From an uncultured Planctomycetota bacterium (lineage in GTDB: Bacteria; Planctomycetota; Phycisphaerae; SM23-33): a stretch of 33,165 nt of DNA. The stretch spans positions 1-33,165 of the forward strand of contig CAITIS010000047.1 in assembly GCA_903892515.1 (NCBI GenBank), given 5' to 3'. The translations under genes and the position numbers were made by a program. Under the pieces are notes generated by a model. That model ran no database searches, was not told where the DNA came from, and saw only the letters and a list, made by a program, of their open reading frames with translations. Numbering within the stretch: the stretch's first letter is position 1; each line of letters starts with the position of its first letter. This document shows positions 18,065 to 26,735 of the stretch, one piece after another.

Positions 18065-18352
18065 GACACCTACCGTGTATGGAAAACGTCGGCTCTGATT
18101 GCAGCAGGACAAAGCAAGTTGGTGGCACGCCCGATTCTGCCACTTCGCAACCGCGGCCAAGCGATGCAGGATTCAGTCATGATACTGGACCACACTCCTC
18201 TTTCGGCTCGCAATTCATCCTGCGGGCATCGCGACGAAGCACTCGTGCTTCCAACTCTGGACTGGCATTCTCCGAACACTAGATGAAGCCATCCTGAAAT
18301 CCCGCCACTTCGCTAAGAGTGATGTATGGATTCGCCTTCAGATCGTCGCCGG

Positions 18353-18385
18353 TTTCAGGTTGCCTTCAGGCGGCGGCTGGATAAT
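18353..18385 (+). promoter_or_regulatory. Putative response-regulator box and promoter of the RND exporter operon
   Basis: Two TTCAG half-sites at 18354-18358 and 18365-18369 are exactly 11 bp apart, one helical turn, as in OmpR-family boxes. A third TTCAG lies at 18337-18341. Ten bases after the second half-site is GATAAT (18380-18385), a good -10 box. No good -35 is seen at 17 bp spacing, which fits an activator-dependent promoter. The start codon at 18446 would leave a leader of roughly 50 bases. The remaining gap, 18065-18352, shows no gene; the promoter of the minus-strand regulator must lie there. Confidence 0.55.
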
Positions 18386-18445
18386 CCCGGCCAAGCCAAA
18401 CGGCTGGCTAAGCTGTAAGCACAGGACCGTCGGGAAAGTCAGGAC

Positions 18446-19876
18446 ATGATATTGCTCCGAATTACGTTGGCCGGTTGTATGGCCCTGGCCATGTTGGCAG
18501 GTTGCTCAGATGAGTCGCCGCTGCCACTGACCTCTGAAGCGATCAACCGAGCCCTGCGCACCGATATCACCGATTTGCGGGCTCAGGCCGCAGGTGTCCG
18601 GCATCCGGCCTTGCCGCCCGGCGAGCGCGAGATCAAGGCGGGTCTCGGTCCAGATGAAGCTGCCGCCATAGCAATCCTGGCCAACCCGTCGCTTCGAGCC
18701 ATCCGCGCACAGCGCGGCATAGCCGACGCTCAGCTGCTCCAGGCCGGGCTGCTGCCTAATCCGTCGCTCGAATGGACGAACGAGTTTCCATATGCCGGGC
18801 CGGATCACTTCATCGCCTACGGAATCGGCATCAAGTGGGACGTGTCGGCCTTGATTTCTCATTCCGCCAAGGTGCAGGCGGCGCAGGATCGGGCCTCGTC
18901 AGTGGTGCTGGACATTGCATGGCAGGAGTGGCAGGTCGCGCAGTCGGCACGGTCGGCCGTGTACCGCCGCCTCAGCCTGGAGACGCAACTGGCCCTGGCA
19001 CGCGACGTGGACGAGCGACTGGCCGCTAATGCCGCCACTATCCGCCAGGCCGTTGAACAGCAGCAGAAGACAGGAATCGAACTGTCTGCCGCTCAAGCCG
19101 CCAGCCAAGAGGCGCACACGGCCGTGCTGGAACTGCAACGGGAACTGGCCAAACAGAAGCAGGCCTTGAATCGGCTGCTGGGTCTGCCGGCTGACGCCGA
19201 AGTTGCCTTACGCCAGGACGTAACGCTGCCGGCCCATCTGCATGTGCCTGCCGCAGCGCAACTCCAGGAGGGCGTGGAAGACCGCCGCCTGGACCTGCTA
19301 GCCTTGCGCCGCGGCTATGAGAGCCAGCAGGCTACGCTTCGCGCTGCCGTCCTCTCGCGGTTTCCCAAGCTCGAACTGGGCGCCGGAAATGCCCGGGACA
19401 CTACCAAGACGTACACGTTCGGCTACAGCCTCGCGATGGACCTGCCTATCTTTGACCAGAATCAGGGCAATATCGCCATCGAGCGGGCCACCCGGCAGAA
19501 ACTGTTCGACGAGTTTACCACCCGCGTTTTCGAGGCACGCTCCGACATCGACACGGCCGAAGAGGAAATTCGCAGTTTGAATAACCAGATCGCTTACGCG
19601 GAAGAGTCACTACCGGCCCTGGAACGGCTGGTGAGTGATTACGAACACGCCCTGGCCAGCGGCAACGCCGACATCCTGAGCTACTACACGATCCGCAACG
19701 ATCTGGCCAAGAAGCGAGTCGAGGTACTGAAGCTCAAGCAGGAACTGCTGGAAGTTTGGATCAGCCTGGAGAATGCTGCGGGCCGGTTGTTCCTCGATGC
19801 CGCCCAATCGACCACGTTGCCCACCGGAGGCGCCGCGCCGCCAAGCGAGCCGGCAACGAACCCAGGCAAACACTGA
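18446..19876 (+). CDS. TolC-family outer-membrane efflux lipoprotein (CusC/CzcC-like)
   Basis: The 476-residue protein opens with a lipoprotein signal (MILLRITLAGCMALAMLAGC, acylated Cys20). Two OEP repeats follow. The first includes AILANPSLRAIRAQRGIADA and GLLPNPSLEW. The second includes RLDLLALRRGYESQ, SRFPKLELGAGNA and YSLAMDLPIFDQNQGNIAIE. The pattern NPxLRA and LLPNP is typical of heavy-metal and drug outer-membrane factors. It begins an operon with the adaptor (12-base gap) and pump. A channel for the tripartite exporter, spanning periplasm and outer membrane, is the expected role. The C-terminus is rich in Pro, Thr and Ala, as in relatives. Confidence 0.92.
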   Translation: MILLRITLAGCMALAMLAGCSDESPLPLTSEAINRALRTDITDLRAQAAGVRHPALPPGEREIKAGLGPDEAAAIAILANPSLRAIRAQRGIADAQLLQAGLLPNPSLEWTNEFPYAGPDHFIAYGIGIKWDVSALISHSAKVQAAQDRASSVVLDIAWQEWQVAQSARSAVYRRLSLETQLALARDVDERLAANAATIRQAVEQQQKTGIELSAAQAASQEAHTAVLELQRELAKQKQALNRLLGLPADAEVALRQDVTLPAHLHVPAAAQLQEGVEDRRLDLLALRRGYESQQATLRAAVLSRFPKLELGAGNARDTTKTYTFGYSLAMDLPIFDQNQGNIAIERATRQKLFDEFTTRVFEARSDIDTAEEEIRSLNNQIAYAEESLPALERLVSDYEHALASGNADILSYYTIRNDLAKKRVEVLKLKQELLEVWISLENAAGRLFLDAAQSTTLPTGGAAPPSEPATNPGKH

Positions 19877-19888
19877 GGAGCGTAGTGC

Positions 19889-21061
19889 ATGCATAGGAAA
19901 GTGTATTGGCGAATCATCGCCGCTCTGGTCGTCGTGGCCGCCGCCCTGTGGCTGGGATATGCCCTGGGTCGGAGCGGTGCGGCCAAATCGTCAGCCTCGA
20001 AAGAAGAGGACAAGTCCTCAGAGGGACGCGTCACTGCCAAGGTCACCACGGCCCTGGCGCGGCAGGGCAAGATCGAGAAGCTTGTCACGGCTTTCGGCAC
20101 GGTTATGGCCACGCCCGAGGACGTCCGGACGATATCCGTGCCGTTCGAGGCACGCGTTCGACGCGTGCTGGTGGCGCCGGGACAACAGGTCGCCCAGCAA
20201 ACGAACCTCGTGCGAGTGGAGCCCAGCCCCGATGCGTCGCTGCAGCTTCAGGATGCGCGCACCACGCATGCGGCGGCCGTCAAAGACTTCGAGCAGGTGC
20301 GGCAGCGGTTGGAGATGAAACTGGCCACTAAGTCCGATCTCTTTGCCGCCCAGCAGGCGCTTCAACTGGCGGAGTCAAAACTGCATAACCTCGAAGAACG
20401 CGGCATCGAGAACAAGACCTTGCAGGCTGGGCTTGACGGCCTGGTCAGCAAGATCGACGTGCAGGAGGGGCAGATCGTGCCCGCGGGCGGCGCGCTGATC
20501 GAAGTCGTGCCCACGTCTCGAATCCAGGTTCGGCTGGGAGTTGAAGCGGCCAATGCCGGCGCCATCGAAGCAGGCCAGAGCGTTCGACTGATGGCCGTGC
20601 AGATGGATGGCGCACCCGTCGAAGGGCAAGTGCGGATGGTCACGCACCGAGTGAATCCCGCCAGCCGGCTGGTGGACGTATACGTGTCGCTGCCAGATAA
20701 GACGCCCTTGCTGCTGGAAACATACGTTCGGGGCCAGATCGTCGTTGGAGTCAAAGAGGCCTTGGTCGTGCCGCAGGCAGCCGTGATGCCGGAAGATGAT
20801 AAACACAAGCTGTTCACGGTTCGCGACGGCAAGGCGGTTGAGCACGAGGTGCAGACCGGGCTGGCGAATGACGAGGACATCGAACTACTGGAAAGCGACA
20901 TACACCCGGGCGAGGCCGTGGTTACACAAGGCAACTATGAACTGGCAAGCGGGATGGCCGTGGAGGTCGAGGCAGAGGCCAAGGCGGAAACACCCAGCAC
21001 GTCAGAGCCCTCGACGCAGCCAGAAGCCACGAGTGCACCTCGGAGCGGGAGCCGGCCCTGA
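19889..21061 (+). CDS. RND efflux periplasmic adaptor (membrane-fusion protein)
   Basis: The 390-residue adaptor has an N-terminal membrane segment (IIAALVVVAAALWLGYALG, about 9-27). Barrel-lipoyl segments follow (RVRRVLVAPGQQVAQQTNLV). The alpha hairpin is short (about 130-170). The second lipoyl half contains GLVSKIDVQEGQIVPAGGAL, and the C-terminal domain contains GKAVEHEVQTGLANDEDIEL and GEAVVTQGNYELASGMAVEV. The last 30 residues are a Ser/Thr/Pro/Glu tail. GGAG lies 8 bases before ATG 19889. Its stop TGA shares its last base with the pump start (TGATG), so adaptor and pump are coupled. It would link the pump to the outer-membrane channel. Confidence 0.93.
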   Translation: MHRKVYWRIIAALVVVAAALWLGYALGRSGAAKSSASKEEDKSSEGRVTAKVTTALARQGKIEKLVTAFGTVMATPEDVRTISVPFEARVRRVLVAPGQQVAQQTNLVRVEPSPDASLQLQDARTTHAAAVKDFEQVRQRLEMKLATKSDLFAAQQALQLAESKLHNLEERGIENKTLQAGLDGLVSKIDVQEGQIVPAGGALIEVVPTSRIQVRLGVEAANAGAIEAGQSVRLMAVQMDGAPVEGQVRMVTHRVNPASRLVDVYVSLPDKTPLLLETYVRGQIVVGVKEALVVPQAAVMPEDDKHKLFTVRDGKAVEHEVQTGLANDEDIELLESDIHPGEAVVTQGNYELASGMAVEVEAEAKAETPSTSEPSTQPEATSAPRSGSRP

Positions 21062-24000
21062 TGATCACCAACTGGATTCACTCGCATCACCGTTCCGTCC
21101 TGTTCCTGCTGGTCGCGCTGGCGGTCGGAGGCCTGGTCAGCACCCTGGGCTTGCCGGTGGCCTTGTTTCCGCAGGTTCACTTTCCGCGCGTGGTCGTGGA
21201 GTTAGAGGCCGGTGATCGCCCGGCCGAACGCATGGCCACCGAGGTGACGTACCCATCTGAGGAGGCGGTCCGGGCCGTGCCGGGCGTGCGGAATCTTCGC
21301 TCCACCACCAGCCGGGGCAGCGCCGAGATCTCCATCAACTTCGACTGGAAGCAGGACATGACGGCGGCCATGCTGCAAGTGGAATCAGCTGTCACCCAGG
21401 TCATGCCCACGCTGCCGCCGGGGACTACCTTCTCTGTCCGCCGGATGGACCCTACGGTCTTTCCGGTCATCTGCTACAGCTTGACGGCGGATGGCCGCAG
21501 CGGCGTCGAACTCTATGACTTGGCTCAATATCAGATCCGCCCGGCCCTGACCACGATCGCCGGCGTGGCCAAGATCGAGGTCATGGGCGGCGGGCAGGAA
21601 GAATTCCGAGTGGACGCCGACCCCGCCAAGCTGGCGGCCTATGGGTTGACGCTGAGCGACGTGGGTACCGCGCTATCGGCCGCCAATGTGCTGACCGCCG
21701 TAGGCCGGCTGGAAGAACACGACAAGCTGTACCTGGTCGTGACCAACACCAGCTTTACCGATCTCAAGCAGATCGCCGCCACGGTGCTGCGGAGCGACCA
21801 GGATGGCACCGTTCGACTCAGCGATGTCGCCACTGTTTCCCATGATGCCGTGCCGCAATGGTCGCGCGTCACCGCGGATGGCCGGGATGCGGTCATTTTC
21901 CAGGTCTACCAGCAGCCCGGCGGCAATACCGTACAGATCGCCACTGACATCAAGGCCCGCCTGGCCGAACTGGAGCGCAGCCTGCCCAAAGACGTGAAAG
22001 TCGCCAACTGGTATGACCAGAGCGAGTTGATCGTTGCCTCCGCCCAGAGCGTCCGGGACGCGGTGGTGGTAGGCGTGATTCTGGCCATATTGATCCTGCT
22101 GCTCTTCCTGCGCAACATCAAGACGACCTTGATCGCCGCCATCATCGTGCCGGCGGTGCTGGCCATCACCGTGCTGGTGCTCTTTGCCCTCAACATGAGT
22201 TTCAACATCATGACGCTGGGCGGCATGGCGGCGGCGGTCGGCTTGATCATCGACGACTCCATCGTCATGATCGAGCATCTCATGCGTCGCTTGCGCGGGG
22301 GCGAAGGCAAGCCCGGCGAGCGTATAAAGCTGGCGGCCACGGAATTCTTCCGCCCGCTGTCGGGATCATCGGCCTCGACCATCATCATCTTCGCCCCGCT
22401 GGCCTTTCTTTCGGGCGTCACCGGCGCCTTTTTCAAGGCCTTGTCCCTGACGATGGCGTCCAGCCTCATTGTGTCCTTTCTGGCCGCGTGGCTGGCAGTG
22501 CCCTTGCTGGCCAGCCGCTTGCTGGGGCCGCGCGACGCCCAGCAGGAGGAGCACGGCGCCATTACGCGCGCGGCCCATCGCATGTACGAAAGGCTGATGC
22601 AACTGCTCTTGCCGCATCCCGCCTCGGTGTTGGTGCTGCTGATTCCCCTGCTCGGCGCGGGCTACCTGGCTTACCAGCGCGTCGGCTCGGGCTTCATGCC
22701 AAAGATGGATGAAGGCGGTTTCATCCTCGACTACAAGGCGCCGCCGGGCACAGCGCTGAGCGAGACGGACCGACTGCTGCGGCAGGTCGAGGACATTCTG
22801 CGAAGCACGCCGGAGGTGCAAACGTACTCGCGCCGCACCGGACTGCAACTGGGTGGCGGCATCACCGAGGCCAACGAGGGTGACTTCTTCATTCGGCTAA
22901 AGCCTTTGCCTCGGCGCGGCATCGACCAGGTGATGGACAGCGTTCGCGATGATATCGAGCACTCGGTCCCCGGACTGAACATCGAACTGCTCCAGTTGAT
23001 GGAAGATGTGATCGGCGACCTGACGGCCGTGCCTCAACCCATCGAGATTGAGCTGTTCTCCGATGACGCCAAGATACTGAGCGACCTGGCGCCCAAGGTG
23101 GCCAAGGCTATCGAACAGGTGCCGGGCGTGGTCGACGTCGCCAATGGGCTGGTGCTGGCCGGTGACGCATTGGATGTGAACGTTAACCGGGAAAAGGCGG
23201 CCTTGGAAGGGGTCGATCCTGAGAGCGTCACCAAGATGCTCACGGCCTGCCTGACCGGCCAAGTCACCACGCAGGTGCAGCGCGGACCCAAGATGGTTGG
23301 AGTCCGCGTCTGGGTGCCGGAGAAGGAACGCGCCACCGAGAAGGCTTTGTTAGCTCTCTCTCTGCGGGCGCCGGACGGGCACTTGTTTCCGCTTCAGCGT
23401 GTCGCCTCCGTCAAACCAATCATCGGCCAGCCGCAGATCAAGCGCGATGACCTCAAGCGCATGGTGGCGGTCACCGGCCGAATCAGCGAGCGAGACATGG
23501 GCTCGACCATGCGCGACGTCAAGGGCACGCTCGACCAGCCAGGCCTCGTGCCGACAGGCGTGTATTACCGGCTGGGGGGGTTGTACCAACAACAGCAGGT
23601 GGCCTTCCAGGGACTTGTGGTCGTCCTGGCAGCCGCCGTTGTCCTGGTGTTCCTGCTGCTGCTCTTCCTGTACGAGCGTTTCCGGGTGGCCATCGCCATG
23701 CTCCTGACCACGCTGTTCGCAACTGCCGCCGTATTCCTGGGACTGTGGCTGACGAACACCGAACTGAACATCACATCCATGATGGGCCTGACCATGGTGG
23801 TCGGCATCGTCACAGAGGTGAGCATCTTCTACTATTCGGAATATCAGGAACTGTCCGACGACCCGGTGCATCCCATCGCCCGGTTCATCCAGGCCGGGCT
23901 CAACCGCATGCGGCCAATTGCCATGACCACGCTGGCGGCCATCCTGGCCCTGATGCCCCTGGCCTTGGGCTGGGGACAAGGCTCGGCGATGCAGCAGCCT

Positions 24001-24117
24001 CTGGCCATCGCGATCATCTCGGGCTTGATGATCCAATTGCCCCTGGCGTTGGTCGTGCTGCCATGTCTTTTGGCTATTCTGCGGGCGACAAACCAGCACG
24101 CACCACACGAAGACTGA
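21061..24117 (+). CDS. RND-family efflux pump, inner-membrane proton antiporter
   Basis: The 1018-residue length fits AcrB/CusA-class pumps. The first helix is near the N-terminus (SVLFLLVALAVGGLVSTLG). Two large periplasmic loops and two sets of membrane helices follow. TM4 carries GLIIDDSIVMIEH with Asp398 and Asp399, the proton-relay pair of RND pumps. The porter domains include PAERMATEVTYPSEEAVRAV, VRNLRSTTSRGSAEI and VSIFYYSEYQELSD. The Asp-Asp pair is more like hydrophobe/amphiphile (HAE) pumps than heavy-metal (HME) pumps, whereas the lipoprotein channel and sensor pair recall metal systems. The substrate is therefore open. It is last in the three-gene exporter operon. No terminator hairpin is evident in 24118-24243, where the HAD gene converges. 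Confidence 0.94.
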   Translation: MITNWIHSHHRSVLFLLVALAVGGLVSTLGLPVALFPQVHFPRVVVELEAGDRPAERMATEVTYPSEEAVRAVPGVRNLRSTTSRGSAEISINFDWKQDMTAAMLQVESAVTQVMPTLPPGTTFSVRRMDPTVFPVICYSLTADGRSGVELYDLAQYQIRPALTTIAGVAKIEVMGGGQEEFRVDADPAKLAAYGLTLSDVGTALSAANVLTAVGRLEEHDKLYLVVTNTSFTDLKQIAATVLRSDQDGTVRLSDVATVSHDAVPQWSRVTADGRDAVIFQVYQQPGGNTVQIATDIKARLAELERSLPKDVKVANWYDQSELIVASAQSVRDAVVVGVILAILILLLFLRNIKTTLIAAIIVPAVLAITVLVLFALNMSFNIMTLGGMAAAVGLIIDDSIVMIEHLMRRLRGGEGKPGERIKLAATEFFRPLSGSSASTIIIFAPLAFLSGVTGAFFKALSLTMASSLIVSFLAAWLAVPLLASRLLGPRDAQQEEHGAITRAAHRMYERLMQLLLPHPASVLVLLIPLLGAGYLAYQRVGSGFMPKMDEGGFILDYKAPPGTALSETDRLLRQVEDILRSTPEVQTYSRRTGLQLGGGITEANEGDFFIRLKPLPRRGIDQVMDSVRDDIEHSVPGLNIELLQLMEDVIGDLTAVPQPIEIELFSDDAKILSDLAPKVAKAIEQVPGVVDVANGLVLAGDALDVNVNREKAALEGVDPESVTKMLTACLTGQVTTQVQRGPKMVGVRVWVPEKERATEKALLALSLRAPDGHLFPLQRVASVKPIIGQPQIKRDDLKRMVAVTGRISERDMGSTMRDVKGTLDQPGLVPTGVYYRLGGLYQQQQVAFQGLVVVLAAAVVLVFLLLLFLYERFRVAIAMLLTTLFATAAVFLGLWLTNTELNITSMMGLTMVVGIVTEVSIFYYSEYQELSDDPVHPIARFIQAGLNRMRPIAMTTLAAILALMPLALGWGQGSAMQQPLAIAIISGLMIQLPLALVVLPCLLAILRATNQHAPHED

Positions 24118-24243
24118 GCGTTGCGGTAGAGCAACAGGACGATCGTTCCACTAGCGACCCGCCGCCAAGTATCGGCCTCCGTCAAGGATCTCACGCAGCG
24201 GGATGCCTTACTGTGCTGGCGGGCGGCACAGGTCGAGTCATCA

Positions 24244-24762
24244 TCAGTCTCTCAAAGTTGCTGTCAGCCTCAGAGGGCACAGCAGCAGAGTCATGGCTGT
24301 GCCAGCGTCGCAGACAACGACGTCCGCAGCATTCAAGGCTTGGCTGGAGGCACCTTCTGAACCAATCACGGCTATAGCCAAAGTAGCGGCCTCAAACATT
24401 GCCACATCGTTACGGCCATTACCGATGGCGACCACATGGCGAGCACCCAGGCGAGACACGACTCTGGCCTTGTCGTTCCCAGTCTTCACTACGACTACCT
24501 CGACCGGCAGGCCGGCAAGCTGGGCAGCGGCGGTACCAAAGGTGTCGGTGGTAGTAACGACAATGTGTAGCGTCCTCGCGGCCTTGCGCAGGCACTTCGC
24601 CATGCCCGGTAGCAGTTTACCGTTCTCGGCCAGCGTGCCATTGAAGTCGATCGCCAGGTGGCGAAGGACGATTGACCGCCGCCGTGGAATGTGGGCCACG
24701 AGCGGCGTCCGAGCCACCTGAACCTTACTGAAAGGCGGTGACTTCTTCCTGACGGGCTCCAT
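24244..24762 (-). CDS. Soluble P-type-ATPase-like HAD protein
   Basis: The 172-residue protein matches the small HAD group often called soluble P-type ATPase. Motif I is LAIDFNGTLAENGKL with nucleophile Asp39. Position +2 is Asn41 instead of the usual acid Asp. Motif II is VVTTTDTFGTA, motif III has Lys98, and motif IV is AIGNGRNDVAMF with Asn118/Asp119. A Lys/Arg-rich N-terminal 30 residues precede the fold. Start ATG 24762 has AAGGAA 6 bases upstream; the frame is open further but without a site. The family lacks membrane segments and its substrate is unknown. The gene converges on the RND pump and lies 278 bases after the EamA gene on the same strand. Confidence 0.85.
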   Translation of the reverse strand: MEPVRKKSPPFSKVQVARTPLVAHIPRRRSIVLRHLAIDFNGTLAENGKLLPGMAKCLRKAARTLHIVVTTTDTFGTAAAQLAGLPVEVVVVKTGNDKARVVSRLGARHVVAIGNGRNDVAMFEAATLAIAVIGSEGASSQALNAADVVVCDAGTAMTLLLCPLRLTATLRD

Positions 24763-25040
24763 GTCTGATTCCTTCAGCAGTTGCTTTGTCTGGTAGACAC
24801 TGGAAAGCACCTTACGGTCGATTCGCCTTCCTGCCGGCAGGACGTCGGACGGTTCCACGCGCGGCCTGTGGTGACCACAAACGAGCTGATCACTCCTGCA
24901 CAAAACGCCGCCAAGTTTGACCGGCCATGCTGCATATCCTCTCAGCTAGATAGCAGCTTACCTCCGGAAACCTGAAGCCAGAATGAAACGGGTTGGATTG
25001 TGGCAGTGCCAGCCGTAAACCGGAGTTGTGCTGTGATTGG
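24763..25040. other. Short intergenic stretch, nothing recognised
   Basis: No frame here has a convincing start site or motif. It should hold the promoter or leader of the HAD gene, but I see no clear -35/-10 pair. Confidence 0.4.
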
Positions 25041-25469
25041 TTACAGCAACAACACGATCGCGCCGGCCGTGACCAGGCCGCCACCAAGCAGCAGCTTCCA
25101 TGAGAATTGCTCGCCGAGGAATATCACTGCCAGAACGATCGCGAAGACCACGCTCAGCTTATCGATCGGGGCTACCTTCGATGCCGGCCCCAACTGGAGC
25201 GCTCGGTAGTAGCACAGCCACGACAGGCCTGTCGCCACGCCAGACAGGACCAGAAACAGCAGATCACGCCGGGGCAGGCCCGTTGGCTTCTGCCATTCGC
25301 CGCGCAGGAACAGGATAATGGTGATCACGGCCAAGATGACAAGCGTGCGGATGAACGTGGCCAAGTCCGAGTTGAGCCTGGCGACGCCTAACTTGCCGAA
25401 GATGGCTGTCAAGCCGGCGAAGAATGCCGAGCCCAGCGCGAATGTCTGCCAACTACTCCAGTTGTTCAT
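25041..25469 (-). CDS. Half-size EamA (DMT superfamily) transporter
   Basis: The 142-residue protein is almost all membrane helices: FALGSAFFAGLTAIFGKLGV, TFIRTLVILAVITIILFL, LLFLVLSGVATGLSWLCYY, SVVFAIVLAVIFLGE and LLLGGGLVTAGAIVLLL. One EamA repeat with about five helices matches the 140-residue single-domain group, which should pair as dimers. The motif RALQLGPASKVAPIDKLSVV is characteristic of the family. ATG 25469 is chosen because the homologous region starts there; the ribosome site (AGAGAA) is weak. The cargo is unknown. Confidence 0.88.
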   Translation of the reverse strand: MNNWSSWQTFALGSAFFAGLTAIFGKLGVARLNSDLATFIRTLVILAVITIILFLRGEWQKPTGLPRRDLLFLVLSGVATGLSWLCYYRALQLGPASKVAPIDKLSVVFAIVLAVIFLGEQFSWKLLLGGGLVTAGAIVLLL

Positions 25470-25494
25470 GGTTTCTCTATGTGATCCACTTGCC

Positions 25495-25731
25495 TCATTG
25501 CACGCGCTCAGGTCGCGGACGGCCTTGGTCCAGAAACGCATGGCCCGCCCACACATTGTCGACAGAAACAAGGCAAGAAGTCCATGCCGAACCTGTTGGC
25601 CAGGCACGAAAGGGTATTAAGCCTGGTGCATCGCCGCCTGTTTCGGTCGGAGTCGGGCTCTCATGGTCTTCGAGTATCCCGCGAATTGGTCCTTGCCCGC
25701 ATCTTGCCGGCAGGCAACTGCTTGAACTCAT
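25495..25731 (-). CDS. Doubtful small ORF upstream of the EamA gene
   Basis: A 78-codon frame begins MSSSSCLPARCGQG at ATG 25731, with an excellent AAGGAG site 5 bases before it. It ends 25 bases before the EamA start, so it could be co-transcribed. A TATAGT box lies a little upstream on the same strand (near 25752-25757). Against it, the overlapping frame reads at least as protein-like (DDEFKQLPAGKMRARTNSRD) and stops quickly. The DNA may therefore be a decayed gene with frameshifts. No family is recognised. Confidence 0.25.
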   Translation of the reverse strand: MSSSSCLPARCGQGPIRGILEDHESPTPTETGGDAPGLIPFRAWPTGSAWTSCLVSVDNVWAGHAFLDQGRPRPERVQ

Positions 25732-25998
25732 CGTCACTCCTTGCGTTACGCCACTATAGCACAAAATGACGGGGGCGAATCAAGCTCACCCAGGCAGTGG
25801 CCTTCAGAGGCTGCCTCGCCAACGGGCCCTGTATATCGTGGTGGAATTGTATCTGCGAGCGGGCAAAAGAACTGGCGGCCATCCCCTTGCGTGCGCGAGA
25901 CTCAAAGGCCCCTTCACCAATAGTGTCTGCTCTGCGGCGACGTCCAATAACAGGCCCCGCCGGCACAGCGGCAGAAACAGGAGACCGTCGGGCTGCGC

Positions 25999-26079
25999 AT
26001 GCTCTTGGTTGAAGATAATCCTGGCGATTTCCACACGTTCGATGACGACCTCGACAAGTGCAGTTGGGCTCGAACATGA
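25999..26079 (+). pseudogene. Scrap of a response-regulator receiver domain
   Basis: The 26-codon frame starts MLLVEDNPGDFHTFDDDLDK. The first nine residues match the beta1 strand and acidic pocket of receiver domains (xLLVEDNPGD). The receiver breaks off after about 12 residues, and a stop follows at 26077-26079. Nothing else of the domain is found downstream. Bases 25732-25998 around it give no coherent gene. Confidence 0.35.
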
Positions 26080-26092
26080 CTGCCAATCCATG

Positions 26093-26311
26093 TCAGGTTA
26101 TGGCCTGACGGATCGGACAACCTTCACGAATCCAGGCGTCAATAAGGGCGACCGGGAAACGCACACAGCGGCCAAACCGCACCGGTTCGGGCACCCGACC
26201 GGCCTGGGTCATGCGATGAAGGTGGCCAAGGCTGATCTGAAGCCGTGCGGCCAACTCGTTCTTGGTCATGAGTAAGGTCGCACGAGATTCGTCGTGTGGT
26301 GTCTCAATCAT
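26093..26311 (-). CDS. AlpA/excisionase-like helix-turn-helix protein
   Basis: The 72-residue protein contains a MerR-like (HTH_17) DNA-binding fold: LMTKNELAARLQISLGHLHR, then GRVPEPVRFGRCVRFPVALI and DAWIREGCP. Start ATG 26311 follows GGGAGG by about 9 bases. Such proteins are often excisionases or prophage/island regulators beside an integrase. No integrase is present in the window. The gene points away from direct repeat A, whose left end is about 65 bases upstream. It may be a leftover of a departed element or a regulator of it. Confidence 0.78.
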   Translation of the reverse strand: MIETPHDESRATLLMTKNELAARLQISLGHLHRMTQAGRVPEPVRFGRCVRFPVALIDAWIREGCPIRQAIT

Positions 26312-26377
26312 GCCGGCGATCCTCCCGGGAAAGTGATACTAACCCTGGGAGATGGTACGACCAGGCCCCAAGAATAT

Positions 26378-26716
26378 CTCACTTTCAACTGCGACTAGGC
26401 GGTGGCATTGCTTATCAAGGGGCCCCTTGAGTCATCTCGCACGTATCGAGTGTAGGATATGTCACAGTCCCCCAGCATCTGCGCGGCCGGAAACTGGGCT
26501 CTGGAACGAGTCGGGCCTGGCCAAGTCATCATGCACCCCACTGCCGGCTCAGCACCGGTCGGCCTTTGAAGAACTTCCGGCACAGCCGTCCTTGACAGCC
26601 GAAGCCATGACCGTTAGCGGCTCCGTCGTAATCTGGTTGTGACCGTTGTACGATAGTGTTGATACTGGTTACGCCATGAGCCACCGCAAACGTTTGTGCG
26701 ACATGATGCTGGCCGA
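26378..26716 (+). repeat. Direct repeat copy A (about 340 bp) with broken ATPase start
   Basis: This 339-base segment matches 32472-32813 in the same orientation, with most positions identical by eye. Shared blocks include catctgcgcggccggaaact, ggccaagtcatcatgcacc and atgagccaccgcaaacg. Both copies contain the same palindrome near the left end. Both end inside the first codons of an AAA ATPase gene. The pair brackets the large surface-protein gene, so the repeats are about 5.8 kb apart. Confidence 0.9.
26415..26430. repeat. Perfect 16-bp palindrome in repeat A
   Basis: tcaaggggccccttga is its own reverse complement. The identical palindrome occurs at 32509-32524, while neighbouring bases differ between the two copies. 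Conservation within a diverged repeat suggests an operator or element end, but this is inference. Confidence 0.8.
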
Positions 26717-26735
26717 CGCCAGCGTCGGGGCATAA
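26676..26735 (+). pseudogene. Broken 5' end of an AAA (DUF4143-type) ATPase gene, copy A
   Basis: ATG 26676 starts MSHRKRLCDMMLADASVGA and stops at 26733-26735. The first 13 codons match the start of the longer ATPase fragment at 32773 (MSHRKRLYDTMLAEH), after which similarity ends. The Walker A region is absent. This is a truncated copy, not a functional gene. Confidence 0.65.
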
